Program-made: the position numbers and the translations under genes
Origin: Ceriagrion tenellum
Taxonomy: Eukaryota > Arthropoda > Insecta > Odonata > Coenagrionidae
Assembly: GCA_963169105.1 (NCBI GenBank)
Contig: OY720643.1
Location: 101,939,697 to 102,003,696, forward strand
DNA: 64,000 nt
Direction: 5' to 3'
Shown: in pieces, positions 1 to 10,484 of the stretch
Position numbering within the stretch: position 1 is the first letter of the stretch
How the letters are laid out: every line of letters starts with the position of its first letter
Notes under the pieces: model-generated
The model's input: the letters and a program-made list of their open reading frames with translations, nothing else
What the model was told of the DNA's origin: nothing
Database searches by the model: none

Positions 1-1264
1 TACAATTAATTACTGGGAATTTTCGTGATATAAAATATTTATGAGCCATTAATATAAAAATATTTACTTCATGCCTTTTGTAGCTGCATGAATTTAAGAA
101 AATAAAGTTCGCTCCTCTTTATTATGACAAGGGAAAATCTCGCTCAAACTACCGTAAATCAGACTTATTATCCGGCTTTTCTGCCTATCGTGATACCCAT
201 CTCATTCCTCTTGCTTATTCCATTCCTCGCACGTCCTCGAATATTCCTTACTGTCATATTCTCGCCGGACGTTCCGTTAGGCGTGCATCACATATCCGAG
301 AGAGCTGACTGGTAAATCAACTTAACGGGCTCTCAAATTTTCTCCACTCCCCACTCTTCCGCCTCTGCCTCTCATTGAATTCGCGTTTTCGAGGGAGGCT
401 CGGAGTCCGGTCCGCCATTTGATTCGTCTTTCAGCGTCGTAATTAATTTTCGTCGCTCGCTTGTTGAGACGGACGGACTTACGACCTTCAACTGCTTCCT
501 CCGCCCCGTAAAATTTCGGGCGTTGAGAGAGCGAGAGCGCGGATTCGTCCTTACTGAGTCCAAATTCACTTTTGAGAAAGCCTCCCCTCTCTTACTTTTA
601 AAGAGGCGACGAACTCTTTTTATCGCTACAGCGTTCTCGGAATGACGCGATCAATTAAGGGCCCATTGAAGTTGAGTGTTGAGGTGGAACAATTGGAGAG
701 AGCCGTTGCATTTTTATCACTCGACGTATTCGTTATTAGATTTTTCTCGAAGTCGTCGTTTCCGAAACTTGATTTTGGAGAACAATGTTGAATAGCCATC
801 AGTACTAGAGAGGAGAATTTTACATAATATAGTCGTAAACTTGAGTTACTCGATGCTCCGATCGCCAAAGTTATACGATATTCTTTAACCTTAAGTTTCA
901 TTTATAGAAAAACATAAAATCCGTACTTGAGTGCGGGTTCTAACACTACGGATGCCTCGTTGGACCATTTCCATCCATTCTATTTACGTTGTTGTCTTAC
1001 ACATGATAATTATATTTTCAAATGCTCCAGAGGAACCCTCTACACCATTTCTTAGGTGAAAATTTTAATATTTTAAAACATTTTTTTGCGTTTGACAAAA
1101 TAACCTTACCAGTTTCCAAACCATATCTAAATACAAGAAAATAGCTTATTTTTTTTAAAAGTATGGTATTTTCTGAGGAAGTATAGAATACTTTATGAGG
1201 CAAGAATTTGTTCTTGTCAATGCTTATCATTTTATATATTAATTATCTCATCAACCGCATCATA
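1..1264. other. host DNA, no gene recognised
   Basis: AT-rich non-coding sequence. Short open frames on both strands have no recognisable motif and no coding-like composition. Nothing else stood out by eye. Confidence 0.5.
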
Positions 1265-1480
1265 GGTCACTGCAGCCCTGCACACTTCCCTGTCTAATGC
1301 TAGTACCCTTACTTTCGGTATCTCTTACTGAGTACTTTCCTATTTATTTGGTCCATGAACTTATTCCATTGTCATATTCTGGGGACTTTACCCTCAATTT
1401 TTTCGTTAATTATGTTCTTGTCCAACCCATGGTAGCTCAGGGTGTATCCAATCCATTTTAATTATCGTTTATTAGTAAGT
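1265..1480 (-). mobile_element. decayed LINE 3' tail fragment
   Basis: This stretch aligns by eye, in reverse orientation, with 56360-56545 and with 42235-42450. All three share a ggtccatgaacttattcc-like block followed by a ctggggac-like block, or variants of them. In the best copy (56360-56545) the sequence reads as the basic C-terminal tail typical of non-LTR retrotransposon ORF2 proteins (GRPRNKF, then LALDRKGWR). This copy is too decayed to be read as protein. Confidence 0.55.
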
Positions 1481-2590
1481 CTATTAGAGTCTATATCTAT
1501 TAATTCGTTAATTATGTATTCATTGAAATGCAGTTATTTTTAAAATTAAACTAAGTGTTTTACGCATGCACTTTTCAAATAATGTGTTCATGGCCCTCAT
1601 AGGATTTTATCAACCCTGTATTTTCTGTTGCAACCACGGTAAAATGGTAGCTCCATACAGGCCGCATATTTAATCTTCCTTTAGCTCAACAAAAAAAATA
1701 TTGGTAATACTCGTGCAATAAATGTTTGGAATGAGCTACAATAATACCCATTTATTTTGGCATTGACATTTCGATATACCATCATCAAATATTAATTGCT
1801 CCTGTTGAGTTTACACTTACACTTTACACTCCTGTTGAGTACACACTAGAATTGAGTGTACACTAAAGTTTGACAGTTAGCGTAGCCGAGTTTTGCACTC
1901 AGTAGATTGAATTTTCTTCCGGCTGAATGGTCCTTCCTGCCTGTAATTGTGTTCCAGTTCATTATTTATGAAATAGTCACGAAACGTTGTTTCAAGTCCT
2001 GCATTTCCCCAGTTTTACCTCCAGTCATTCCTCTAGATTATTAGATTGTTAGTGGGAGGAACCTTCGACAGGAGCTTGGGCACCTAAATATTGAGTAGTC
2101 CATTGTGCCTACCCCATTTTTAACCTGCCTGCCACATGCAGATAGCGGACAAGAGCGCCACGGTGAAGGTATGAATGGTCATCCATCCAACCCTCGTCCG
2201 GGCCCAACATTGCTTAACTTCAGTGATCTTACGGGAACTGGTGTTTCAATGAGGCTAGGCCCTTGCCTAGTCTTTCCTTAACCTACCGTTTATTCTCTTC
2301 TCTCTTGTACGTCAAATGTGACTCTGCTGGCCTATTTCCTTATCTTAAGATGACTTACATTGAAGGTATTGCATTTTAAATAATGAGAAAAGATAGAGAA
2401 ATAATCAAGTTATAAAAATGCATAGTCAGGCTTATTGAATTAATCTAGCATGCAGTGGACTCGGAGGAAAACAGGTGTTAATGAAAGAATTGTCACTGTA
2501 CCTCGAAAATGTATAAAAGCTTATGTGATGCGAATATTAATGAAAAACCTTTATGGGACACTCCTGGAACAAATCCCGCCGCATGCATGC
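1481..2590. other. host DNA, no gene recognised
   Basis: AT-rich intergenic sequence with no recognisable coding motif. A short stretch at 1800-1865 repeats tgttgagt and acact words, a local degenerate repeat. Confidence 0.45.
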
Positions 2591-2800
2591 CATGCCGGCC
2601 CCGGTGGTGGCGGGGTAAAGTCCTCGCCTGCTAATCCGAGTTTGCGGGTTCGAGTCCCTCCTGGGTGGGTTTTTCACCTACCAGGGCATGGATGTGTGTC
2701 AAGTTCTGTTGGTCCGGTCTCTGGAAAACCTGATGACAGGCTCAGCAGCCTATCGGGATTTCGGGGACATACGGGCCAACAGAATCGTCCGGCAAGCAAA
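2591..2800 (+). mobile_element. tRNA-derived SINE
   Basis: The head has an internal pol III promoter layout: an A-box-like region (ggtggtggcggggtaaag) and a B-box GGTTCGAGTCC at 2647-2657. A non-tRNA body follows and ends near an A/T-rich stretch. The head matches, in reverse, the repeat at 56085-56240; both contain gccccggtgg, then a cgggrtaaagtcctcgcctgctaa-type block and the B box. Two dispersed copies with a tRNA-like head make a SINE more likely than a tRNA gene; no cloverleaf was established. Confidence 0.65.
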
Positions 2801-5800
2801 AAATATATTTTTTTTGCTCTATTTCAATGCATAATAAAGGCTTCATTTATATGCATCAAGACTCGATCCATCTCTATCTAAGTTTCATCTGAGTTTTGAT
2901 GCATTGGAGCGAAACAAAATTCATCGTTATAGCATTGCTAAAAATCTTTGAGTCTATTTTGATTTCCCATGAAGCTGGTAATTTTTAAACATTTGTCCTG
3001 AATGACTCTGTTTTCTAAAACTTGTTCTTTAAAACATTCTGCCTGTCGAGTAATTTACATCCCGAGCTGCAGTTATATGTGACCCCGTTAGATAACTAAA
3101 TTTTCTTAATGCAGAGATGCCTAATGTATTGAGTAATAAGTTTTTTAGAAAATTCATGGGTAAAAAGAATGAATTGATGGACTACCTCTGGATTGACAAT
3201 TTGGCAGTCTCGATTTTCTTGAATACTCAATTTGTTGATGTGAATATTTTCATTCCAACATTTTAAAATTAAGAATTTTTTGACTAGAGCTTTGGGCCTG
3301 GTTATTATCCAAGCACGTTGAAGTTATAAATTTACACCGCGCGTGTGGAATAATGGAATTAAATTTTCGTTCCATGATATATATTAAGCTGTGCTTTTAT
3401 TTTCGTTATTAGGGATTTTAAATATTTTTTGTCGAAGAGCTAGTGATTAAGAATTCGAAATTGTAGCGTCTTAAATGCTATTACCTATATTTATTTGAAA
3501 CGTATAGACTTCTTTTGGTAAATTACCGCTGCTACTTTAAAATAGAGATATTTATTAATAGGTAATTTTAATTTGATGGAATATTTGATTATGTTTCTGC
3601 ATAAAAATTTTCATAACATTTATACTTTCATGCGCATGTAATATGCTGTACCAAATGCTAATGCTACAGTGAAAATATTAGTAATTTTCCCAAAAAAAGT
3701 TAAACTCTCATCATTTATACGATTGGTGTCTAGCTAAATGGAAGAAGGGAAGCTTTTAGAGGGTAACAACAGAAAATGAGAATAGAACATAGAATAGGAT
3801 AATTAAACGGATATTTGAGAAGAATTAAATGATTGAATTGGTAAAATAACTCGTTACAACTAGTAAAACAACAAGTTCCAACGAGACACACATTTCTTAA
3901 ATAGATTTCCTTTAGGATCACATCACCCACGGAAATAACCCGACTTTATATCAGTTCTGATTACCCCTCTTAAGTGGCTATAATCTTTTCTCTCGATTGA
4001 GGGTAGGTCCTTGGCTTCCTGCGACAGCAAAGGAATAAAAGTCCTATCGTGATACGTGTTGTTATCATTAAATGTTTCTCCAAATACCTACGGGTCAGGA
4101 GGTGAGCCGTTTCTGCTGTAACTGCCGCGTTAAATTGCTTCTGAAAGAAATACAAGGCCCTCCTAATGTCCAGGCTGCGCAAACTGCAAAATTTATTGGC
4201 GGAAGCCAAATGTCAATTTTTCATCATCTGAAGAATGTTGCTTTTAATGTTATTTATTTCTCATTATCACAATATTATTCCATTCATATGTGGAGAAGAA
4301 GATGAAAAAACCGGTCGAAGTTGAAATTATGTTCCCAATCGTAAATTCTATCATCATTTGGTATAAGAATTTATTTTATTTATTGCTGATATAGTGCATA
4401 AAGATGCCATTTTATGATCCATTTGAATTTTTTGGCCAAATATAAAGCTTTTCCCTCGTCTTGGAAACCATGAGGTGAACCAAATGTCAGAGCCTCAGTT
4501 GGGCTATCATGTATTTCGTTATGAGCTAAATAATTTTTTTAATTTCCAGAGTCGGGTTTGTAACTCCTTCGAAATCGATCTTCAAACCACAGATGACTTA
4601 TTACATATGTCCATTCTTCTTCATTTATATACTGGATTAGGTTTTGAAAGATCACTGTCATGTGAAAAACTTTTACACCCAGAGATGTTCTCTGGTCATT
4701 TTCTTGATATGGAACTGGAGGCAGTTATTACAATCTCCAATCGATTATGATCTCGTAAAATAACTACAGTGTTATGTAACATAACAACTCGAACTCTCAA
4801 CCGTTTACGAAAAGACCATGTTACCGCGGCTTGCAGTTTTGTACCCAGGCATCATTAAACCGGGAAGGCCTCGAAATGGCTGTTTACCATTGAAACCTTA
4901 ATCTTTGTATTAGTGATCCAAGTTAAAGGAGGATCAGTTTAATGGGATGACTAGAGTGCTGGCTTACAATTATACGGGGCCTGATTGGAATTCTTGCTGT
5001 TTTGGAGGGTGTGAATAAATCACGAACCCTGCATGAATCTGAATTATCTACGCCTGTAATATACGACTTTTTATCGTGACCTCCTTTGTTGTTTCTACTA
5101 TGAGGTGACTAAAATTGACGCTGAGCATTTCTTTGGCCTTCCTGCAATCCTAGATATACATCTTACTAGCTTGTCCCATAGGTAACGAATGGCCTGTTGT
5201 CAGTCGCTTCCTACCAGTAACCAACTAACAGTATGGTGTGAAAAAACACTACTTGATGTTTGAAATGTTACGCGTTCGCCGTGTAAAGCCTACTTCTGAA
5301 ATATACATATTCACACTTATTTACGGCGCTAAGTGTTAAATGATACGGGAATAATTTTAATGATTCACCTAGTAAGTAAAGGAGGCGCGAGGTAGTTCAG
5401 TTTTTTTAAATTGTGTAAAAAGCCCGTAGAAAGGTGGATCGGTGAGTGAAATGAAATTTTGAAAGAGAGTAAATTGTTTATAAAATCTTGGAGAGTATTG
5501 GAATGGTCAAGCTCATAAGTACATGGGAGGAAAATTGAATATGTGACGCATAGAAAGCGTGTACCAAGAACTTTGCGTGCGGAAAAATTAGTGAAAAAAA
5601 GGCAATTTCCTACTTCTAAAGTGAAATTGTCCATGGGAAGAAAATTAAACTGAGATGATAAAAGTCAAGTAAGTATATGTAACTGCTCATTTCTAAATAG
5701 AAGTATTTGTGTATGCTGTGGAAATAGAACTCTTGAACCCTTCCTCTACGGATGTAAAAATGTGTATGAAAGATGCTAGGATGTTTTTAAATAGATAAGT

Positions 5801-6025
5801 GGTAAGACTTTTATTCGCTGAAATTGTTTTGTATTTAATTATATTATTCCTATTGTATCATCTCAATTTCGTTATCTTTACAACCATTATTTCTTTTGCC
5901 TATAGTGTTATACTGTCTACTTGGCTAATGACCCTCTTGTAATGAACGGCGGTATTAGTAAACAGCCTAACGTAATCCCTCCAATAGGACACTGTCCCTG
6001 GCGTTACTCGGTGGAACTCCTTCAT
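2801..6025. other. host DNA, no gene recognised
   Basis: AT-rich sequence. Open frames such as 4475-4750 (+) and 5365-5634 (-) show no recognisable family, no clear splice context and no repeated pattern. I see no supportable gene here. Confidence 0.45.
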
Positions 6026-6112
6026 GATGAATGAAAAACAAGTACTTAGTTATGATTTAAGTGGTGGGTTTAAAGTGTGGAACCATAACCAAGTACTTGT
6101 TTTAAATTCATC
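6026..6112. repeat. 29-bp near-perfect inverted repeat (hairpin)
   Basis: Left arm 6026-6054 and right arm 6084-6112 are complementary at about 26 of 29 positions (core aaacaagtactta then gttatg), separated by 29 nt. The folded size, about 87 nt, is in the range of a pre-miRNA hairpin, but a small fold-back transposon remnant is equally possible. No transcription signal was identified. Confidence 0.6.
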
Positions 6113-6794
6113 AATCCTTCCTAATTTCATAAAAATCAAAGATAATCATTAATTATATTATTTAAAACATGAAATTAAATGCAGACTGTGAGTGTTGAGT
6201 CATAGGAATTGGAATCGGTGGATATGGTGACATATCGAGAGAATGGAAGAGATTCGAGCAATGAAACAGGTAAATGATAGTAGATTGAATCGTTTGTGAG
6301 ATATACTGCGAAATTCATGGCAGAATGTGGGAGAGGAGATGAGGAGGAATATTGGGATATTAAGAGTAGGTGAGCGTGTATGAAGAAATAAATGAGTGTA
6401 ATAATAGCTAAAATATTCTTAAGGATAGGGAATCATGGTGAAGATCATGAAAAATGAGCTAGTCTTCTAGGACTAACGACGATGCACGGAAACAATCCTA
6501 CTCTTTACATCTTTGAAATACGTTTTATAAACTGAGATGAAATAGATTTAAATAACAAAAAAATGAAATAATTTTAATATGAGAGATAGACAAAATAGAT
6601 TTACCATGGGTTCTTATCGAGATTACTCAGACAAAAGCAGAAAAACGTCAATTTGAATGAAAAAGCATACCCTAGCACTTAATTTAAACTGTTCATAAGA
6701 AGCGGAAAGTTCTGGTTGGTAAAAAAATAAAATACAAACATTTTAAGGTTATTCCACGCACAAATTTTGATCATAATCACTCAAAACACTCCCA
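6113..6794. other. host DNA, no gene recognised
   Basis: AT-rich sequence rich in adenine-containing words on the plus strand. No motif or credible open frame was found. Confidence 0.4.
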
Positions 6795-7733
6795 TTATAC
6801 AGTTTACCCTTTTCCCTCCCAAAACCTTGCTCTTACTCTTTTACACGGTTGATATCCAAACACCTCCTGATGCAAGCCCAAGCGGCGGCTTGCAGGTTAT
6901 ATGTAGTTGCAAATGGATACCAAATCAGTTGAACTTGCCTATCCGGAATGGATAAATAACTGAAAAGGAGTGCAAACTACGATCTGTTAAATTTCTGACT
7001 CGGCCAATGAATTGAAAATTTCTCATTAAAAAAACTCCCTCTAGTATGCATACTTTCATAATTTCCCATGTTCAACGCCTTGTATATTTTGGTAAATTTC
7101 TTGGAAAGAAACTGGGGTAAGTAGCTGATATTTTTTTGAATTATTGACTGATGGCATATTTTTCTAATAAAGCTAAATTGATAAAATATTTCGTAAAATT
7201 GTACCTTAACTGAGGTAATAGAGGGAGTATTTGCTCACTGAAAGGCTTTGACATATGCGGTTGGTGAATTATATAGCACTATGTTAACTCTTCCATAGTA
7301 TACTTAACCGTTTTCCCTCCCAAAACCTTACTCTTCATACTTTTACACGGCTGGTGTCCGAACTACCCCAAAATAAGCCCATGCGGCGGCTGGCAGGGTT
7401 ATATGTGGACGAATACTGAGTTCTTGTAATTTGTCTATTCTGAAAGTACGGTTGTATACAAACTACAGTCTGCCAAATTTATGACGCGGTCAATGCATTT
7501 AAAATCACTCCTTAATGAAAAACTCCGCCTGGTGTGCGTAATTTCCTTATTTCCCATGGGCAACGACTGATGATGTATTTTTCTCTCTGAAAAAGCCAAA
7601 TTGATCAAATATTGCGTGAAATTGTAGCTCGCTCAAAAAAACCTTAACTGAGATACTATAGGAAACATTTGCTCTCTGAAAGGATTCAACATGTGCGGTT
7701 GGTGTCTTATATAGCACTATGTTAACTTTCATT
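6795..7733. repeat. diverged tandem duplication of about 0.5 kb
   Basis: Unit 1 (about 6795-7287) and unit 2 (about 7296-7730) share many anchor words in the same order. Examples are ttttccctcccaaaacctt (6810 and 7311), cttttacacgg, gcggcggctkgcagg, and the closing tatatagcactatgttaact (shortly after 7257 and 7695). The period is about 500 bp at the start and about 438 bp at the end, so unit 2 carries net deletions. The second unit ends roughly 50 bp before the viral element. No coding function was recognised. Confidence 0.75.
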
Positions 7734-7782
7734 CTGCTATTGGAAACATCGTATTTCCGGCTTTAAGGTGAATTACGTTGGA

Positions 7783-7788
7783 TACGGT
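7783..7788. repeat. target-site duplication, left copy (TACGGT)
   Basis: The six bases TACGGT lie directly outside the left terminal inverted repeat. The same six bases in the same orientation lie directly outside the right one (26405-26410). Six-bp duplications are characteristic of Polinton/Maverick integration by a retroviral-type integrase. Confidence 0.93.
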
Positions 7789-7911
7789 AGTAGCGTCAAA
7801 ATAATTGTTCTGAAACACTTAATATGCAAAACCCCCTTCCCGCCCCCCGCCGCCGCCAGACAGCCTTGAACAGGATCGGACTTGTTCGCTAGCCGGACGA
7901 GGTCGACGTGC
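7789..7911 (+). repeat. left terminal inverted repeat, 123 bp
   Basis: The sequence starts AGTAGCGTC and ends GTCGACGTGC. Its reverse complement is found without mismatch at 26282-26404. The first differing base inward is 7912 (t, against g on the other side). A C-rich tract of C3-C6 runs and CCG triplets lies at about 7831-7858. In elements copied by a protein-primed polymerase, the terminal repeats hold the replication origins and probably the integrase recognition ends. At 123 bp this is at the short end of what is usual for Polintons. Confidence 0.95.
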
Positions 7912-7976
7912 TCGAGACTCCTTCAAAGGACCTCCAGACCTCTCCTCCTACTTACTCCCTCCTCCTATGCGAGTGG

Positions 7977-7984
7977 TATATAAA
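7977..7984 (+). promoter_or_regulatory. TATA box for left terminal gene
   Basis: TATATAAA lies 69 bp upstream of the ATG at 8046, which places the expected transcription start near 8008. It lies about 65 bp inside the inner border of the left TIR. The right terminal gene has its own TATA box in the mirror position (26225-26232). Confidence 0.7.
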
Positions 7985-8045
7985 CGAGAGTCAAGCGAAG
8001 TAAGAGCACATATTGCGAACCACCATACTCCAAGCAGTTGAGAAA

Positions 8046-8678
8046 ATGTCTTCCAAAATCGCTGGTTTTCAACAGATCCCAAATGCACGCTTGGGTGATG
8101 CATATTTGCGAGTGGAGAGGCAGGACAATGGGTCTACCTACAAAATATTTATCCCTAAAAACCTTATGAAGGAGGAATATAAGGATTTCCTGTTGACAGT
8201 AAAGTTTAACACATCATACTACTGTGTGTTTAGACATCAAAAACGAGAGTTTGCGGTGGTCGGGGCAAATGTGACATTCTCCGGCTTCCTTGATGGAAAT
8301 GGGGACGTGGAGAGATTCAACATTACCCTGACGTCTGATATCACCGATCCAGAAAAACGTCTCAAGGCTGAGGAGCAGCTTCCAATCATCCAACTGGATG
8401 TGCACGAGATCTACAAGCCAGCTCCACGACCCCACGGAGGAAGTGTTCCAGATAGAACTGTAGCCGATGGAAGTGGAAGGCTCAGGGTTATTGGCATGGG
8501 TGGTGGTGTGATATCCAAAGGCGGTGGTGGGATGACAGAGGTGGACGGACCAGTGTGCTACACGGACCATAAACAATCTCGAGTGATTTATGGTAGCACA
8601 GATGATGCAATCAAAGGGGCTCGTTTGCGAGTAATCAAATTTGAGCTTGTCACTGAGGATGAATTGACTATATTTTGA
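8046..8678 (+). CDS. left terminal gene, unknown function; paralogue of the right terminal gene
   Basis: A 210-residue protein of unknown function; I do not recognise a named family. The start is the ATG at 8046; the open frame extends upstream to 8013 without another ATG. It is predicted to be rich in beta strands (residues 45-95) and has a glycine-rich segment around 150-162 (GMGGG, KGGGGM). Its right-end counterpart (25242-25934, minus) shares VGANVTFSGF/VGRSINFSGF, VERFN/IERFN, QSRVIYG/KSRINYG and the C-terminal DELTIF/NDITLF. No signal peptide or membrane segment is seen. It is transcribed inward from its own TATA box. The position just inside the TIR and the paralogy suggest an early or structural role, but neither is shown. 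A beta-sandwich capsid-type or DNA-binding fold are both possible. Confidence 0.85.
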   Translation: MSSKIAGFQQIPNARLGDAYLRVERQDNGSTYKIFIPKNLMKEEYKDFLLTVKFNTSYYCVFRHQKREFAVVGANVTFSGFLDGNGDVERFNITLTSDITDPEKRLKAEEQLPIIQLDVHEIYKPAPRPHGGSVPDRTVADGSGRLRVIGMGGGVISKGGGGMTEVDGPVCYTDHKQSRVIYGSTDDAIKGARLRVIKFELVTEDELTIF

Positions 8679-8726
8679 AAGATGTATTCAATCATACTAC
8701 TGTAAGCCTTATATAACTGTTCTATA

Positions 8727-8732
8727 AATAAA
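8727..8732 (+). terminator. poly(A) signal of left terminal gene
   Basis: AATAAA starts 49 bp after the end of the stop codon of the 8046-8678 gene, a normal distance for a 3' UTR of a viral transcript in an animal host. Confidence 0.6.
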
Positions 8733-8780
8733 AAATATAAACTTATATTGTCTTGCTGTTTATTATTACTCATTTCCCTA

Positions 8781-9140
8781 TTTTTATCTAGCTGAGTAAT
8801 GACTTTAGAAGATAATTAAAAATATGATCTGTTAGCTGAGTCATGTCTCTTTCCAAGAAATGCTTTACTTTTGCGCTTGAATCGTAAATTTGAGAGAAAA
8901 TAATTGTTTTGTATAAATTTCCCTTCAATTCAAGTTACTTTTGAGCCTCTCGACGCTGTTTACTAGCTTTTATCTAGCTTACTAATGGTTAAAGAAGATA
9001 ACAAAGCGTACAATTTGTTAGCCAATCAATGACTCTTAACGAAAAGTGCTTTACTTCCTCGCTAGAGATCTAAATTTGGGAGAAAATAATTTTTTAAACC
9101 TTTTAGTACATAAACGATACAAATTCAAATGTTCCCTCCA
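8781..9140. repeat. diverged tandem duplication, period about 186 bp
   Basis: Copy 1 (about 8781-8966) and copy 2 (about 8967-9140) share ordered words: tttatctagct, agaagata, tgttagc, gctttact and gagaaaataatt. They lie directly downstream of the left terminal gene. The open frame at 9046-9231 inside this block shows no conserved motif and is not called as a gene. Confidence 0.6.
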
Positions 9141-9265
9141 AGAATTGGATGCAAAATGGCCACTATGGAATGAAACACTGGAAATTGAGAACTTTGAGCG
9201 TTGGTCTCTAAGAGGGGAGCTAGGGACTTGAGGAGAAGTTGGGCGTTGGCTACCACTCAGAATCG

Positions 9266-9301
9266 TATAAATAGCGCGTTTTCCTTAACTCAAGTATCAG
9301 T
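9266..9301 (+). promoter_or_regulatory. orphan core promoter (TATA plus TCAGT initiator)
   Basis: TATAAATA at 9266-9273 is followed by TCAGT at 9297-9301, so the initiator begins 31 bp after the start of the TATA box. This is the textbook insect core-promoter spacing. No long conserved open frame follows; the transcript would enter a minisatellite and meet a donor-like CAG|GTAACT at 9479/9480. It may be the promoter of a non-coding RNA or of an upstream exon. Confidence 0.55.
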
Positions 9302-9334
9302 TCCTGGGCCTTCCCGGCCCCCCCCCCAGCTCCT

Positions 9335-9479
9335 CCACCCGGAGGACTGTTCGCCAGATGCAGTACTTCCCCACCCGAGGGACTTCGCCAGATGTCATCT
9401 TTGGACGTTGGATGCAGTACTCCCGCACCCGGGGGACTGTTCGCTAGATGTCATCGTTGAATCACAGAATGCAGTACAG
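9335..9479 (+). repeat. about 50-bp GC-rich minisatellite, three units
   Basis: Three imperfect units repeat the words cacccgNNgga, then ttcgcNagatg, then gatgcagtac. They run from about 9335 to the donor-like site at 9480. The block is much more GC-rich than the DNA around it. The frame through it (9201-9515) reads repeated HPxDC/HPxDF peptides. This probably only reflects the DNA repeat, so it is not called as a gene. Confidence 0.6.
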
Positions 9480-9554
9480 GTAACTATAACCGTTAGCCCT
9501 AATGCTAAAACTTGAGGGGACCCTTTTTGAATATCCTAGGGCCGCGGTATAAAC

Positions 9555-10180
9555 TGTGGTCTAGGCACCCTCTAAACCCTCCCAAAAGATTTAGGAGCGG
9601 TGTTGAATATTAGTGGTTTTGTCAAAATTTCGATAGCTCAAATAGTTTAGGCTAGGGAGACCAAAACGTTAGCTGAGTTATTAAGATCGCATAACATGCA
9701 AGCAGGTGGCGTTGTAGGAAAAACTTTAATAACACCGCTGTTTGAAGAGATAGGGATATAGTTTAAATTACAAAGTTGCTAAGCTATTTAATTCCCATCT
9801 AATGCCAACATCAGATTTAAGGAAATACGTCAGGGTTCAGAGTCAGGGTATTGATATACCCTTAATTTGTGGTCTAGGCACCCTCTAAACCCTCCCAAAA
9901 GATTTAGGAGCGGTGTTGAATATTAGTGGTTTTGTCAAAATTTCGATAGCTCAAATAGTTTAGGCTAGGGAGACCAAAACGTTAGCTGAGTTATTAGGAT
10001 CGTATAACATGCAAGCAGGTGGCGTTGTAGGAAAAACTTTAATAACACCGCTGTTTGAAGAGATAGGGATATAGTTTAAATTACAAAGTTGCTAAGCTAT
10101 TTAATTTCCATCTAATGCCAACATCAGATTTAAGGAAATACGTCAGGGTTCAGGGTCAGGGTATTGATTTACCCTTAATT
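9555..10180. repeat. 313-bp tandem direct repeat, two nearly identical copies
   Basis: Copy 1 is 9555-9867 and copy 2 is 9868-10180. They differ at only a handful of positions (for example ttaagatcgc against ttaggatcgt). Near identity points to recent duplication or homogenisation. No open frame of note runs through the unit. A third, partial and diverged copy follows at 10335-10458. Confidence 0.92.
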
Positions 10181-10334
10181 TGCAAGTAAGCGTTTTGAGT
10201 TTGTTATGAAAGTGTTGTTATTTAGTCGTTATACACGAATCGATGATTAGTTTCTATGATTTTACTCCGCAAGTTCCTCAAAAAAAATAAATTCCACACT
10301 TAGAAATTTCATCATGTTGGGAAGTTGCTCCCAA

Positions 10335-10458
10335 ATGTGCTAATAACACCACTGTTTGAATAGATAGGGATATGGTTTAAATTACAAAGTTGCTTATTTA
10401 TTTAATACACATCTGATGCAAGAATAATATTCAAGGTAATACGTATGGATTCAGGGTA
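10335..10458. repeat. degenerate third copy of the 313-bp repeat (partial)
   Basis: This stretch matches the distal part of the 313-bp unit: taataacaccrctgtttga, then tagtttaaattacaaagttgct with one change, then the attcagggt end. It is clearly more diverged than the two full copies, so the array is older than the last duplication. Confidence 0.75.
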
Positions 10459-10478
10459 GACAATAAAAGACCAGGTTT

Positions 10479-10484
10479 TTTATT
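10479..10484 (-). terminator. poly(A) signal overlapping the stop codon
   Basis: On the minus strand AATAAA contains the TAA stop of the OB-fold-like gene. A second AATAAA lies a few bases upstream inside the coding end (10490-10495). The right terminal gene has the same arrangement. Confidence 0.5.

Noticed and set aside
2647..2657. Possible tRNA gene
   Set aside because: The B box is good but no cloverleaf or anticodon arm could be drawn, and a second dispersed copy with the same head exists at 56085, so a SINE is the better call.
8214..8576. 120-codon minus-strand frame
   Set aside because: Antisense to the left terminal gene, whose plus-strand protein has a clear homologue at the other end of the element.
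9201..9515. 104-codon frame downstream of the orphan promoter
   Set aside because: It starts upstream of the predicted transcription start and encodes repeats that mirror the minisatellite units. No evidence of a real protein.
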